A stretch of 64,000 bases of DNA, from NCBI GenBank assembly GCA_002049455.2, contig KV919128.1:1-64000 (forward strand). Direction: 5' to 3'. Source of the stretch: Porphyra umbilicalis (taxonomy: Eukaryota > Rhodophyta > Bangiophyceae > Bangiales > Bangiaceae). Under the pieces are notes generated by a model. The model had not been told where the DNA came from. It saw only the letters and a program-made list of their open reading frames with translations, and did not search any database. Positions 21,555-31,390 of this stretch are shown in pieces; positions within the stretch are counted from its first letter, which is position 1; each line of letters starts with the position of its first letter. The position numbers and the translations under genes are program-made.

Positions 21555-23426
21555 TTACTCGCCAGCGCGTGACCGCCGTGCCTGTCGGCGAGCCCACGCA
21601 AGTGCAGTGAGATCCTTTCTCAAGTTCATACCGACGGCCGGGTCCGTCGCCTGCACCCAAGTAAGGAGGTCGGAGAAGGAACCGGGGGGAGGAAGCATGC
21701 CCTGGTTAACTTGGAGCGCAGGGTCAGCTGGGACACCGTCAGCGGCCCGACCAACACGTCCGCGTGATGACCCAGACGGACGACCTCGGCCACCAATGTC
21801 GCCGGCGCCACCACCCCGAGCGCCCCCGTGGCCATCGCCACCATCCCCACCGCCGCCGCCGGCACCACCACCATCGCTGCCGCCAGCGCCGCCGGCGCCA
21901 CCCTCCTCAGCATCCTCACCGCCGACGCAACCATCCCCACCGCCAGCGCCGCCAGCGTCACCACCGCCCACGGCTGCGGGGCCACCCCCGCCGTGCCCGC
22001 CACCGCCGCCACTGCCGCCACCGCCGCCACCTCCGCCACCGCCGCCACCGCCGCCGCCGCCGCCGCCGTCACCGCCGCCTGCGCCACCATCCCCGCCACC
22101 GCCACCGCCGCCGGCGCCACTATCCCCACCATCTTCACCGCCGCCGACGTCACTGCCGTCGCCGCCATTGGCGGCACCGGCGCCCGCGCCCTCACCGTCG
22201 CCCGCAACGCCGCCACCGTGACCACCAATGTCGACATCTGCGCCATGCCGCCGAATGTTGTGGACGAATGATGGCCGCCGCGCCTCCACGACCATGTTGT
22301 GCAAGATGCACACGGCCTTGGCCGTGAGGATGAGGTGCGCCACGCTGTGGTGGCGCGCGGGGTGGAGAGCCACCTTGAATTGCTGGTACATGGTGCCGTA
22401 CAGGCGCTCGACCTCCTTGCGAGCGCCTTCTTGTACGGCGTTGAACTGAAGCTCCTCCGGGGTGCCGGGGTTCTGGTGGGGGCGAACTAGAAAGGGGTAA
22501 GAGGGATAGATACCGTCGACTAAATAGTAAAGATACGTGTACCTCCGCCCGTTCACTTCAAAAGAAAAGTCACGTGGCGGCCACTCGCCGCGCACGACAC
22601 GAGAAAACAAAGGGCTCTGCTTGAGGACGTTGATGTCGTTGTTGCTTCCTGGCGAGCCGGCAAAGACGTGCCAAACCCAGAGGTCGTGGTCGCACACCGT
22701 CTCCAGGACGATGGACCGCTTGCCCGACCTGCCCTTGTGCTGTCCCGCCGCCGACTTCGGGCAGCCGTGCCACTCCCAGTGGCTGCAGTCCAAGCTGCCG
22801 ATACAGCCTGGCAAGCCCCGGTCCTTGTTGAACGCCAGGATGCGCGTGATGTCCTCGTTCGTCGGCGCGCGCAGGTAGGTCGACTCGTACTTGTTGACGA
22901 TGAACTCGATGAAGCTCTTGACGGCGGCATTGGTGGTCGACTTCGACAACTTGACGTACTCATCGGGGCGGTCCGCGGCCTCGCCGTTGCCAAGAACGCG
23001 CAGCGCGGCGACGACCTTCTGAAGCGGATGCGCCTGGGGTCGCCCGGTGGCGTTGACGCGTTGGCGGAAAAACGGCTCGTCCTTTATGTCATTGTAGACG
23101 CGCATGAAGACAGCGCGTGGCATTCGGAACCGGCTCTCAAAGTCCGCCTCGTCGAAGACGGGCGGCTCCCCGTCCACACCCCAGTAGTCGCGCAAAATGT
23201 TGCGCAGCCCGAGGTTGAAGTCGCGCTTCTTGTTGGGCGCGCGCCCACGAACCGACCCGCGGTGCCGTCGCCGCAGGCGCTGACAACCGCGGACCCGCCG
23301 CGCCAACTGCAGCAGCCGAAGATGGTGGCTCACAGCCATCGCGAGGCCCGAGGAGAGGTCGTCCTGGTCCACAGCACCCCCCATGTCGTCGCCGTGCTCC
23401 TTGTCGTGGACGTTCATGGTCTGCAT
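21555..23426 (-). CDS. PIF/Harbinger DD35E transposase
   Basis: A 623-residue enzyme, taking the ATG at 23,426 (a second ATG is at 23,417). The frame stays open upstream only because it enters the stop-free minisatellite, so the longer version is rejected. Catalytic residues are D213 in GSLDCSHWEW, D304 in LVDGIYPS and E340 in KEVERLYG; D304 to E340 is exactly 35 residues apart. A conserved SNNDIN segment lies near 264. An N-terminal region (about 60-190) carries the usual helical domain. From about 405 to 575 a Gly-rich tail is coded by a trinucleotide repeat and ends in a non-repetitive helix (FSDLLTWVQATDP). The frame is intact. It acts with the Myb-like partner on Harbinger-2 ends. Confidence 0.92.
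   Translation of the reverse strand: MQTMNVHDKEHGDDMGGAVDQDDLSSGLAMAVSHHLRLLQLARRVRGCQRLRRRHRGSVRGRAPNKKRDFNLGLRNILRDYWGVDGEPPVFDEADFESRFRMPRAVFMRVYNDIKDEPFFRQRVNATGRPQAHPLQKVVAALRVLGNGEAADRPDEYVKLSKSTTNAAVKSFIEFIVNKYESTYLRAPTNEDITRILAFNKDRGLPGCIGSLDCSHWEWHGCPKSAAGQHKGRSGKRSIVLETVCDHDLWVWHVFAGSPGSNNDINVLKQSPLFSRVVRGEWPPRDFSFEVNGRRYTYLYYLVDGIYPSYPFLVRPHQNPGTPEELQFNAVQEGARKEVERLYGTMYQQFKVALHPARHHSVAHLILTAKAVCILHNMVVEARRPSFVHNIRRHGADVDIGGHGGGVAGDGEGAGAGAANGGDGSDVGGGEDGGDSGAGGGGGGGDGGAGGGDGGGGGGGGGGGGGGGGGGSGGGGGHGGGGPAAVGGGDAGGAGGGDGCVGGEDAEEGGAGGAGGSDGGGAGGGGGDGGDGHGGARGGGAGDIGGRGRPSGSSRGRVGRAADGVPADPALQVNQGMLPPPGSFSDLLTWVQATDPAVGMNLRKDLTALAWARRQARRSRAGE
21840..22220. repeat. ACC/GCC trinucleotide tract in the transposase gene
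   Basis: An imperfect CCACCGCCGCC tract that codes for the Gly-rich tail of the transposase. It is in frame, so length changes in threes would be tolerated. Confidence 0.8.
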
Positions 23427-23639
23427 CAACGAAGAAATAAGGATTGCAGGGGAACGCACCGACCAACAATGCCACAGGAAGCACAGAATCGCGGTGACAC
23501 GGCACTTCATGTCAGATACTGCATCCCACGTCGAAACTACACTCGCTGGCGTACTCCCCCGCACAACACCCGGTACACCGCACACAAAAGTGCAACGCAT
23601 TGTCGAAAACGATTGAATGGGAAACGCACAAGTCGGTAG

Positions 23640-25990
23640 CGACCGGCGTCGTCGCGGGCCACACGGCGATGGCGAGGACGGGGGTCGGTGACGCGACGGC
23701 GGGCGGCGAGGGCCGCCGTCGGCCGCGGGGACGGTGATTCCGGCGGGTGGTGGCGGCGGCGGCGGTCGGTGGCGCCGGGGAGGTGCGCGGCGACGACGGG
23801 GACGGAGGCGCAGGTGGCAACGGTTGGCAAGAACAGCAGCGATGGGCGGGGGCGGGGGGGGCGACCGGCAACGACGGACGGTGGTGGCGGCGCGGGCTAC
23901 GGCCACGGTCGGCTTGGGCAGCGGCAATCGACCGGGGCGGGAGAAGCGAGCGGCAACGACGGTCGGTGGTGGCGGCGCGGGCGGCGGCAACGGTCGGCTT
24001 GGGCGATGGCGATGGGCGGGGGCGGCGGGGGCGAGCCACGACGACGGTCGGCGGTGGCCGCGCGGGCGGCGGCAACGGTCGGCTTGGGCGGCGGCGATGG
24101 GCGGGGGCGGGGCGGGCGACCGGCAACGACGGACGGTGGTGGCGGCGCGGGCTACGGCCACGGTCGGCTTGGGCAGCGGCAATCGGCCGGGGCGGGAGAA
24201 GCGAGCGGCAACGACGGTCGGTGGTGGCGGCGCGGGCGGCGGCAACGGTCGGCTTGGGCGATGGCGATGGGCGGGGGCGGCGGGGGCGAGCCACGACGAC
24301 GGTCGGCGGTGGCCGCGCGGGCGGCGGCAACGGTCGGCTTGGGCGGCGGCGATGGGCGGGGGCGGGGCGGGCGACCGGCAACGACGGACAGTGGTGGCCG
24401 CGCGGGCGGCGGCAACGGTTGGCGGGGGTGGCGGCGATGGGCGGGGGCAGAGGGGGCGAGCGGCGACGATGGTCGGCGGTGGCGGCGCGGGCGGCGGAAA
24501 CGGTCGGCTTGGGCGGCGGCGGTGGGCGGGGGCGGAGCGGGCGACCGGCAACGACGGACGGTGGTGGCCGCGCGGGCGGCGGCAACGGTCAGCTCGGGCG
24601 GCGGCGATGGGCGGGGGCGGGGCGGGAGACCGGCAACGACGGACGGTGGTGGCCGCGCGGGCGGCGGCAACGGTCAGCGGGGGCGGCGGCGATGCGCGGG
24701 GGCGGGGCGGGCGACCGGCAACGACGGACGGTGGTGGCGGCGCGGGCGGCGGCAACGGTCGGCTTGGGCGGCGGCGAAGGGCGGGGGGGGGGGAGGCGGG
24801 CCGCGACGACGGTCGGCGGTGGCCGCGCGGGCGGCGGCAACGGTTGGCGGGGGTGGCGGCGATGGGCGGGGGCGGAGGGGGCGAGCGTCAACGACGGTCG
24901 GCGGTGGCGGCGCTTGTGGCGGCAACGGTTGGCGGGGGCGGGGGCGGCGGCGATGGGCGGGGGGGGGAAGGCGGGCCGCGACGACGGTCGGCGGTGGCCG
25001 CGCGGGCGGCGGCAACGGTTGGCGGGGGTGGCGGCGATGGGCGGGGGCGGGGGGGGCGAGCGTCAACGACGGTCGGCGGTGGCGGCGGTGGTGGCGGCAA
25101 CGGTTGGCGGGGGCGGGGGCGGCGGCGATGGGCGGGGGGGGGAAGGCGGGCCGCGACGACGGTCGGCGGTGGCGGCGCTTGTGGCGGCAACGGTTGGCGG
25201 GGGCGGGGGCGGCGGCGATGGGCGGGGGGGGGGAAGGCGGGCCGCGACGACGGTCGGCGGTGGCCGCGCGGGCGGCGGCAACGGTTGGCGGGGGTGGCGG
25301 CGATGGGCGGCGGCGGGGGGGGCGACAGGCGACGACGGTCGGCGGTGGCGGCGCTTGTGGCGGCAACGGTTGGCGGGGGCGGGGGCGGCGGCGATGGGCG
25401 GGGGGGGGGAAGGCGGGCCGCGACGACGGTCGGCGGCGGCGGCGGTGGTGGCGGCAACGGTCGGCGGGGGCGGCGGCGGCGGCGATGGGCGGCGGCGGGG
25501 GGGGCGAGCGGCGATCGTGGTCGGTGGCGTGGGCGCGGGTTGCGGCAACGGTCGGCGGGGGCGGCGTCGACAGCGGCCGGTGCGGGGGGCGGCGGCGATC
25601 GGCCGGGGCGGGGGGGCGGACGGCGACGACGGGGACGGTAGCGTGGGTGCCTGCGGCGGTCGGTGGCGGTGGCGTGGGTGGCGGCAACGGTCGGCGGGGG
25701 CGGCGGCGATCGGCGGGGGCGGGGGGCGGACGGCGACGACGGGGACGGCAGCGTGGGTGCCTGCGGCGGTCGGTGGCGGTGGCGTGGGTGGCGGCAACGG
25801 TCGGCGGGGCGGCGGCGATCGGCGGGGGCGGGGGGGCGGACGGCGACGACGGGGACGGTAGCGTGGGTGGCTGCAGCGGTCGGTGGCGGTGGCGTGGGTG
25901 GCGGCAACGGTCGGCGGGGGCGGCGGCGACGTTGGGGCGGCGGCGGGGGTGCCGGTGTGCGCGGGTGGCGTGGTGGGGGGGCAGTACGCG
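23640..25990. repeat. 85-bp minisatellite array
   Basis: About 27 tandem units. The marker GCGACCGGCAACGACGG recurs at 23,861, 24,116 and 24,371, exactly 255 bp apart, each interval being three 85-bp units. Single 85-bp steps follow at 24,541, 24,626 and 24,711. The distal end shifts to 110-bp steps (25,641, 25,751, 25,861). No unit contains a stop codon in any frame, so spurious frames of up to 878 codons arise on both strands. It lies upstream of the transposase gene within Harbinger-2. Confidence 0.9.
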
Positions 25991-26518
25991 CGCGCGCGGG
26001 ATGCGGTGGTGGGTGGTAGAGAGGGCGGTATTTCTGGCCGCCCAGGCGTCTGTGTTGTGTGGGCTGTGGGTGGCTGTGGGGGTGTGGCGGTTGTCAGGGG
26101 TGCCCTGGGGTGCTGTCAAGGGTGGAGGGTTCTGCTCAGTTCACTACGTGGCCGCAGGTGCGGCCATTTGGCGACCGGGCGCGGGACTGTGGCCCGGCCC
26201 CGCCTCGTGTGCCCGCACGAGCGCTCCGATCCAGTTGTTTTACCAGTGTCGGTGCGATCGCGCCGCGTGTCCGACAGGCCCGCAAGCGCGTTCGGCCACA
26301 CGCCACCGCACGAGAGATACGTGACACACTTCAACGATCCGGGCTCTGGGGTCGAGATGGCATGCGGCCGTCCAGTTCCGAGAGGTACAATATTCCATCC
26401 GTGGGTGGCTGTCGAAACAAAAATATGATAAATTGGGCAATCTGAGGACAATATGAACTGCCACTTGTCACTCATTTAACCCCGTGAAACCGCGATGGAC
26501 CAATCAGAGCACAGAACC

Positions 26519-26587
26519 CGTTGGCCCCAGGGCCAACGAGTTGCCAACGGAGGCTCCGTTGGCAACTCGTTGGCCCTGGGGCCAACG
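26519..26587. other. perfect hairpin in the right subterminal region
   Basis: Two 33-bp arms (26,519-26,551 and 26,555-26,587) are exact reverse complements separated by GGC. Each arm contains several GTTGGC/GCCAAC motifs. It is 181 bp from the right end of Harbinger-2. Confidence 0.9.
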
Positions 26588-26771
26588 GCTCCGACCCCGA
26601 ATCGGGCGGAAGTACATTCGCGTTTTAACTCGCTTGACCTCCGTTGGCAACGCCGCGTGCACGTTCGACATTGTTACCCGCCCCGAGAACTGGCCAACGG
26701 CGAATTTGAGACACGTTTCTGCAACGTGTGCCCAATATGGCGTTGGCCCGACATTGTTGGGAATGCTCTAA

Positions 26772-26965
26772 ACGACTGGAGTACTGCTTCGTCATTATCG
26801 CGACCCGATCGATCATCGCACCCCGCCACTTCTGGAATAGCGGCATCGCTGGCGCCCGATAGCACATTTTCTCCGCAGTCGTGCATCCAACAGCTGTTGC
26901 CCAAAACCAAGCTCTGTTCACCTGTGTCCTTGAGGCCCTTCCATGAGGCCAATCCTCACAGACAC
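26772..26965 (-). pseudogene. Tc1/mariner-like relic, upstream part
   Basis: A minus-strand frame (start about 26,952) that runs up to the Harbinger-2 right junction. Read across the empty site, with the element and one TAA removed, it continues in frame into 17,256 and towards the GDNALIH/LPPYSP motifs. It is the upstream half of the same decayed transposase gene. The N-terminal HTH is not clearly recognisable. Confidence 0.45.
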
Positions 26966-27548
26966 GCGGCCCCGTATACGGGCACTTTGGATGCCTCAAC
27001 GGCTAGAAAGCTTGCTAGCGTAGAAAGGGAACAGCGGAGATGTATTTTTACGAAGTGACGCCAGACGCAGGCTCTCATGAGGACGTCTGGTGGGCCGCGC
27101 TTGACACTGAAGCGGCCTTCAGTTCACCAACCGATTCTACGAAAACCATAGAGTGATGGGCATCGGGGGGGCGCGTCAGCTCGATCTTTGCGGGCTTGGC
27201 GCCGGCCGTTGCGGACGGTGTCGGCCGTAGCCGAGTGGGCTCGCGGGGGGGGGGGACCAACTACCCAAGCCTATCGCTGACGCAGCGCCTCCGTAGCTAT
27301 ATGTCACTTGATGGTGACGCCTACAGGCGCCTCCCCCACGCCCGCTGCAGCCCTGCCCTTCCTGCGGAGCTGCTCGGCGGTTGGGTCTCTCGGAGCCATT
27401 CGGGTGCCACACTACGTAGACCCGATCATGCTGAACGTCGTGGCTCAGCTGTCGGCCGCCAGGGCGGCGCTCTCCTTTTGAAGATGAACCCACTGCCCTT
27501 ACAACGGCAGACAATAAGAATTCGGGAGTCGCAGAGCTCGCTTGCTGC

Positions 27549-28358
27549 TTATTTCTCCACGTACCACTCGTGCGGCGAGACAGGGGCGGGGTACGGAGCG
27601 GGAACGCAGGGGGGAAGAGGAAGGGCGACCGGTGGCGAAGGGGTGGGCAGTGGGCGGCGGCGCCGCGCCTGTCGGTACGGCCGCCGTCTTGGTGGCGGGG
27701 AGACCCGCCACACACCCACGCTGCTGTCACGAAGGGCCGCTGCAAAGTTTCCGTCGAGCAGCATGGCGATACGTGCCGTCCGAGACACAGGAGACGGATG
27801 CATACCCCTGCTCCGCGTGAGGGCAGAGACGTGGAAGAAGACGGACGGTAGCGTCGGCAACCTCATACGCCCCGCGGCGTCGCGCAGCTTGCGCCACACG
27901 CACGCCAGCGCGTCGCTCCCCGGCTTGCGCCACGCCGGCAGCAGCGAGGCGTCGACGTGGTCCACCGCGTAGGCGCTCAACGCGATGAGCAATGGCCACT
28001 CGGCGGGGGTGGGTCCTTCGAGGTGGACAATCTCGTAACGCCGCAGCAGACACGCGCTGCCGTGCGTGGAGAACCTCCTGAGGAGCGGCGACGCCTCGTC
28101 GAGCCCGCACCCCCCCCCCTCCGTGGCGGGCGCTTCCGTGCCGGGCGGCACGGTTTCGGCATTGCCCGAGGCAGTCCCGTCCGCAGCCTTCCCCACTGCC
28201 GCGACGACTGCTTCGGCCACCGCGGCCTTCCCCTCCTTGCAACGTGGCTCGTTCCGCATTAAAGAGGTCAGACCGGCACCGTCGCGCACCGTCCGGTACG
28301 AAGTTTGGAAGTTCCAGCAGCCCCTCAGCTCCAGCGCCGCGACCCACACTGCGGACAC
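27549..28358 (-). CDS. unrecognised minus-strand coding segment
   Basis: A 269-codon open frame with a helical, leucine-rich centre (about residues 90-180, with segments such as LLIALSAYAVDHVDASLLPAW and VWRKLRDAAG). The C-terminus is poor and Arg/Pro-rich. The start codon used for the frame is not a good ATG, and the true exon limits are unknown. Similar leucine-rich composition in 30,091-30,698 suggests that these are exons or relatives of one gene family. No domain was recognised. Confidence 0.4.
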   Translation of the reverse strand: MSAVWVAALELRGCWNFQTSYRTVRDGAGLTSLMRNEPRCKEGKAAVAEAVVAAVGKAADGTASGNAETVPPGTEAPATEGGGCGLDEASPLLRRFSTHGSACLLRRYEIVHLEGPTPAEWPLLIALSAYAVDHVDASLLPAWRKPGSDALACVWRKLRDAAGRMRLPTLPSVFFHVSALTRSRGMHPSPVSRTARIAMLLDGNFAAALRDSSVGVWRVSPPPRRRPYRQARRRRPLPTPSPPVALPLPPCVPAPYPAPVSPHEWYVEK

Positions 28359-29310
28359 CTCGGCGAGCCTGTGGCGCTGGCCGAGGTGTGTCGGTGGGGT
28401 GACTGGCGCCAGCGTGCCGTCAAAAACCCGGGCGTCGCCGTCGGATTGTTCCGCGGAGCCGGCTGTTCCGGCGGTGTTCCGACGGGGGTGGGCAGCGTCG
28501 CACGGACGCCTGCATTAGGCGATGGTGACGCCGCCATCTCCGCGTTGTCGAACTCCCCGTCGGGCGCTAAGGGGAGGAGGAGCGGAACCACCACCGACGG
28601 CATGGCGGCCTTGACCACGATGGCCGCGAGCCAGAAGCCGCGCGACAAGCCCCGGGCCAGGCCCGGCGTGATTCGGAGCACCTCTTGTCGCCGGCTGGCG
28701 TGGGGCTAGGGGGCAGGAGCGCCCCCCCGGGCAGCTCCGGGTGCGCAGGCGGCAACTGGATCCAGTTCGTCGGGGTTTGGTGGCCAGGGGGGCGGGGGGC
28801 TGGGCTAAGGGGCTGTCAGTGGCCGCGATATCAAGTCTGCAACCAAGGCGGCGGCAACGGCGAGCACCCCGGGCACCACGTCACAGGGCGGGGGGGACAC
28901 GCGCCCCGCCGCGGGCGGGTCGTCCTCAATGGCCCCGCCATCATGGCGGTCGCAGTGGCGAGCGGCGGCGCGGACGCGCTCCCTACCGCGGACATCTTGC
29001 CGACGGGACGTTTCTGAGCCGGGGGGTGCGGCACGACCTGAATTGGGGGTGGGGTCGGCCGTCGTCGTCATGAGTGGGGCGTCCCCCACACTCGCGCCCA
29101 TATCGAACTCACCTCTGTCGCGGCCAAGGGTTTTCTGAGCTGCCGCACCGACGGTAGACGAGGACATCTCCGCGGTCGTACTATGCGCCGGTGCCGAACG
29201 TTCAGGAACCCCGGCGGCCGCTGCGGTGGTCGAACCGGTGGGGGGGGGATTGCAATTCCCGCGTCGATCGCCACGCACAGCCGCCGCGGCTCCCCTGGGG
29301 GCGGCCGTCA
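28359..29310 (-). other. probable exon/intron mosaic of the same unknown gene
   Basis: Short open frames (for example 28,681-28,325 with a hydrophobic segment, and 29,311-28,805). A possible GTGAGT donor follows an ATGTCCTCGTC start near 29,166, with a possible CAATTCAG acceptor downstream. I cannot assemble a reliable model. Confidence 0.25.
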
Positions 29311-29380
29311 CGGGGTATCCCCGGTCAGCCCCGCGCCGTGAGGCACCCGGGGCACCGTTTTTATCCGCCCATAATGTCTA

Positions 29381-30088
29381 TTCTACCGCAGAATCGCATC
29401 AAATGATGCGGTGCTGCGCATCAAATGATGCGGTGTCGGAATCGCGGTTTCCGGGGCATCTGAGTGGAAAATCGGCCCTTTCGGCACCTATAAACCCACG
29501 TTGTTGCTGTTTCCGTCGGCAATATGGAGCTGGGTGGTCGCCTTGTCAGCCCAGCGCAAAGAAGACCCGTTGAGGATGACCCTTGTATGAAAAAAAGGAT
29601 GAAAGCCCACTCAGAGGGCATCTGCCGGCGGGGCCGAGCATCGCCCTCCCCCCCCCCCCCCCTCCAGAACCCCCATATACGTCGATTTGGACTTGCAACA
29701 GCCACTGTGGGGGCCCCGCGTACTCGTCGTGCTCGACGTGCGGAGGCTGTCCGAACATGTTGTTTCTGCCTAAGGAGACCTCTGTGTCTCATAGGAAGGG
29801 TACGTGGAGTCTCCTGGAGACGGACAACCATGAAGAGCTCTGCTTCGTATGGGGCGGGGGGAGGGGGGGACATGGCAGGATAGACTGCTGGGTGCTTCTG
29901 CGGCATCGCCTGTATGGGAAGGAAGAAATATATTCTGGGCAGCCTCCTTCTACCCCAAGGGTGAAAAGCCTACGCAGGACCCGTTCCTGCCGTCAGAATG
30001 AACAACGGAGCAGCCATTCTCTCGTAGCTGAAGACAGAAAAACCGCATCAATTGATGCGAATCGCATCAAATGATGCGGTCGGTAGAA
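29381..30088. mobile_element. 708-bp TA-flanked non-autonomous element
   Basis: The ends are inverted TTCTACCG and the flanks are TA (29,379-29,380 and 30,089-30,090). Just inside each end lie two near-palindromes (CGCATCAAATGATGCG type): 29,396-29,433 left and 30,047-30,078 right. Removing the element and one TA lets the minus-strand host frame run on for 20-odd codons beyond the junction. TA duplication fits the Tc1/mariner superfamily. No transposase was found inside. Confidence 0.6.
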
Positions 30089-30090
30089 TA

Positions 30091-30698
30091 AACACTAGCT
30101 CTTGCGCAAACGGTGCCAGCTCACGCATCAGGGCTGCGCCCATAGTCGCCGTGTGGGCCACCGGGATCCTCACCCGCCCGTCGACGGAGGCCAGCTGCTC
30201 CCGGCAGCGCGCGACGTGGCAGTCACGCGCTTTGTCACGCTCCCGCTCTCCCGACAGCCAGCGCGGGAGTTGGGCACCCAGCAGGGAAACAGAAAGTGGG
30301 TCGACCCCCGACACGAGAGTGAGGACGCACGCGTCAAGGGAGAGCGCCACCACCGCTTCAAGCGTGTCGGCGTGCTCGGCGAGCAGGCGGACCTCCATGA
30401 GGTCGCCGAACCGGCTGTCCTGCACGACCGCGCGCCGCAGCAGCTGCCTGACGGCAGCCGAAACGTCGCGCAGCCGCCAGATGCGGGACTCGCCCGCAAC
30501 GCCACGCACGTACACCGTCCGAAGTGACACCCACGGTCCCACCCTCGCGGCCTGGTGCCTCAACGTGGCGGATGCCGCAAACGCGCCCGCGGTCTGCGAC
30601 GCGGCCGCCGCGGCGGCGCGCGCGTCCGTGTTCTGGCGCTGGTTTTTCGTTCTGGGGGTCGCGACCGCCAGCGACGGCCCCGAGGGGAGCGCCAACAT
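30091..30698 (-). CDS. unrecognised minus-strand coding segment, 3' end displaced by an insertion
   Basis: About 200 codons from an ATG at 30,698. It is Ala-rich and then helical and leucine-rich (VRLLAEHADTLEAVVALSLDAC, LMRELAPFAQELVF). It runs into the TA-flanked element. In the empty-site arrangement the frame would continue past 29,378 and stop near 29,308. No domain was recognised. It is possibly the same gene as the segments to either side. Confidence 0.4.
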
Positions 30699-31016
30699 GA
30701 GTGGCCACGACGTTCGAACATGTGTGGCGGGGGGGGCGATTTCCCGCTCGGGGTGCCGCAGACCGGCCAGTGACAGCTCCGGAAGCGCCAGACGACATCT
30801 CAGCAGCGGTGGAGTTGCCGAAGGTGGGCTGGGCGGCGACGACCGGCAAAGTTGTCGGTAGAGCGTGCGGCGGCCGCCGCGGCCACCGCGTGAGGCGGGC
30901 GGAGGGGGGCGCGGAAGCCAGCCGGGCCGGGGCCAGGGCTCGGGGCGCCAGCGCCGCCGTCTTGGACAGCGGCCGCCGCGTAGGCCGCCGTGGCTGCCGC
31001 CTGATGCCGCGCGGAG

Positions 31017-31262
31017 TGTTGGAAAAGACGCGTTGTTTTCGTCCGTCGGGGTTCCCCACGCCGACGCCGTCGCCCCCTTGAGGGCGGCGGCCGCCTAGAA
31101 TCCCGACCGACCCGATTGCACCGGTCGACCCATTGTACCGGTCGATCGCCCACGCTAAAACCCCGCCGGCCCAGTGGACACGCTGTCTACCGGGCCCTCT
31201 CAAATCCCACGCAAATCCCTGCCGCGGGTGCAGCCGAGGCCGCTCCGGCTCCCAGCTCAACA
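31017..31262 (-). repeat. copia 3' LTR
   Basis: 246 bp. It differs from the 5' LTR by three substitutions (near 31,034, 31,130 and 31,135). Confidence 0.95.
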
Positions 31263-31270
31263 CTCCCCCA
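31263..31270 (-). other. copia polypurine tract
   Basis: TGGGGGAG on the minus strand, directly next to the 3' LTR. This is the usual plus-strand primer position. Confidence 0.8.
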
Positions 31271-31390
31271 CGGCCAGGGCAAACCCGCTCGACGCGGTCG
31301 CCCACACAGCGCCGGGACAAACAAGCACGCACGTATATGCGTGTCAATCTACGCCTCATCGTCGTCGCAAGACACAAGAGGAGCTACTAC

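Larger units (their letters stand above)
17260..26768 (+). mobile_element. Harbinger-2: complete 9,509-bp autonomous transposon
   Basis: Both ends carry the 28-bp inverted repeat starting GAGCATTCCCA and continuing CAATGTCGGGCCAACG, with one mismatch. The flanks are the 3-bp duplication TAA (17,257-17,259 and 26,769-26,771), the classic PIF/Harbinger TWA site. Inside are a Myb/SANT-like gene (plus), a DD35E transposase gene (minus) and a 2.3-kb minisatellite between the transposase start and the right end. Both subterminal regions are dense in GCCAAC/GTTGGC. It is unusually long for the superfamily, largely because of the array. Both genes are open, so it may be active. Confidence 0.92.

Noticed and set aside
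23427-24755. N-terminal extension of the Harbinger-2 transposase
   Set aside because: The frame merely stays open into the minisatellite. Normal family length and the ATG at 23,426 argue for the shorter protein.
23688-26324. Long plus-strand frames of 635-878 codons
   Set aside because: They are translations of the stop-free 85-bp minisatellite. Period, composition and presence in all frames rule out a real protein.
30358-31377. 339-codon minus-strand frame crossing the copia 3' LTR
   Set aside because: Half of it is LTR sequence; it is created by the insertion.
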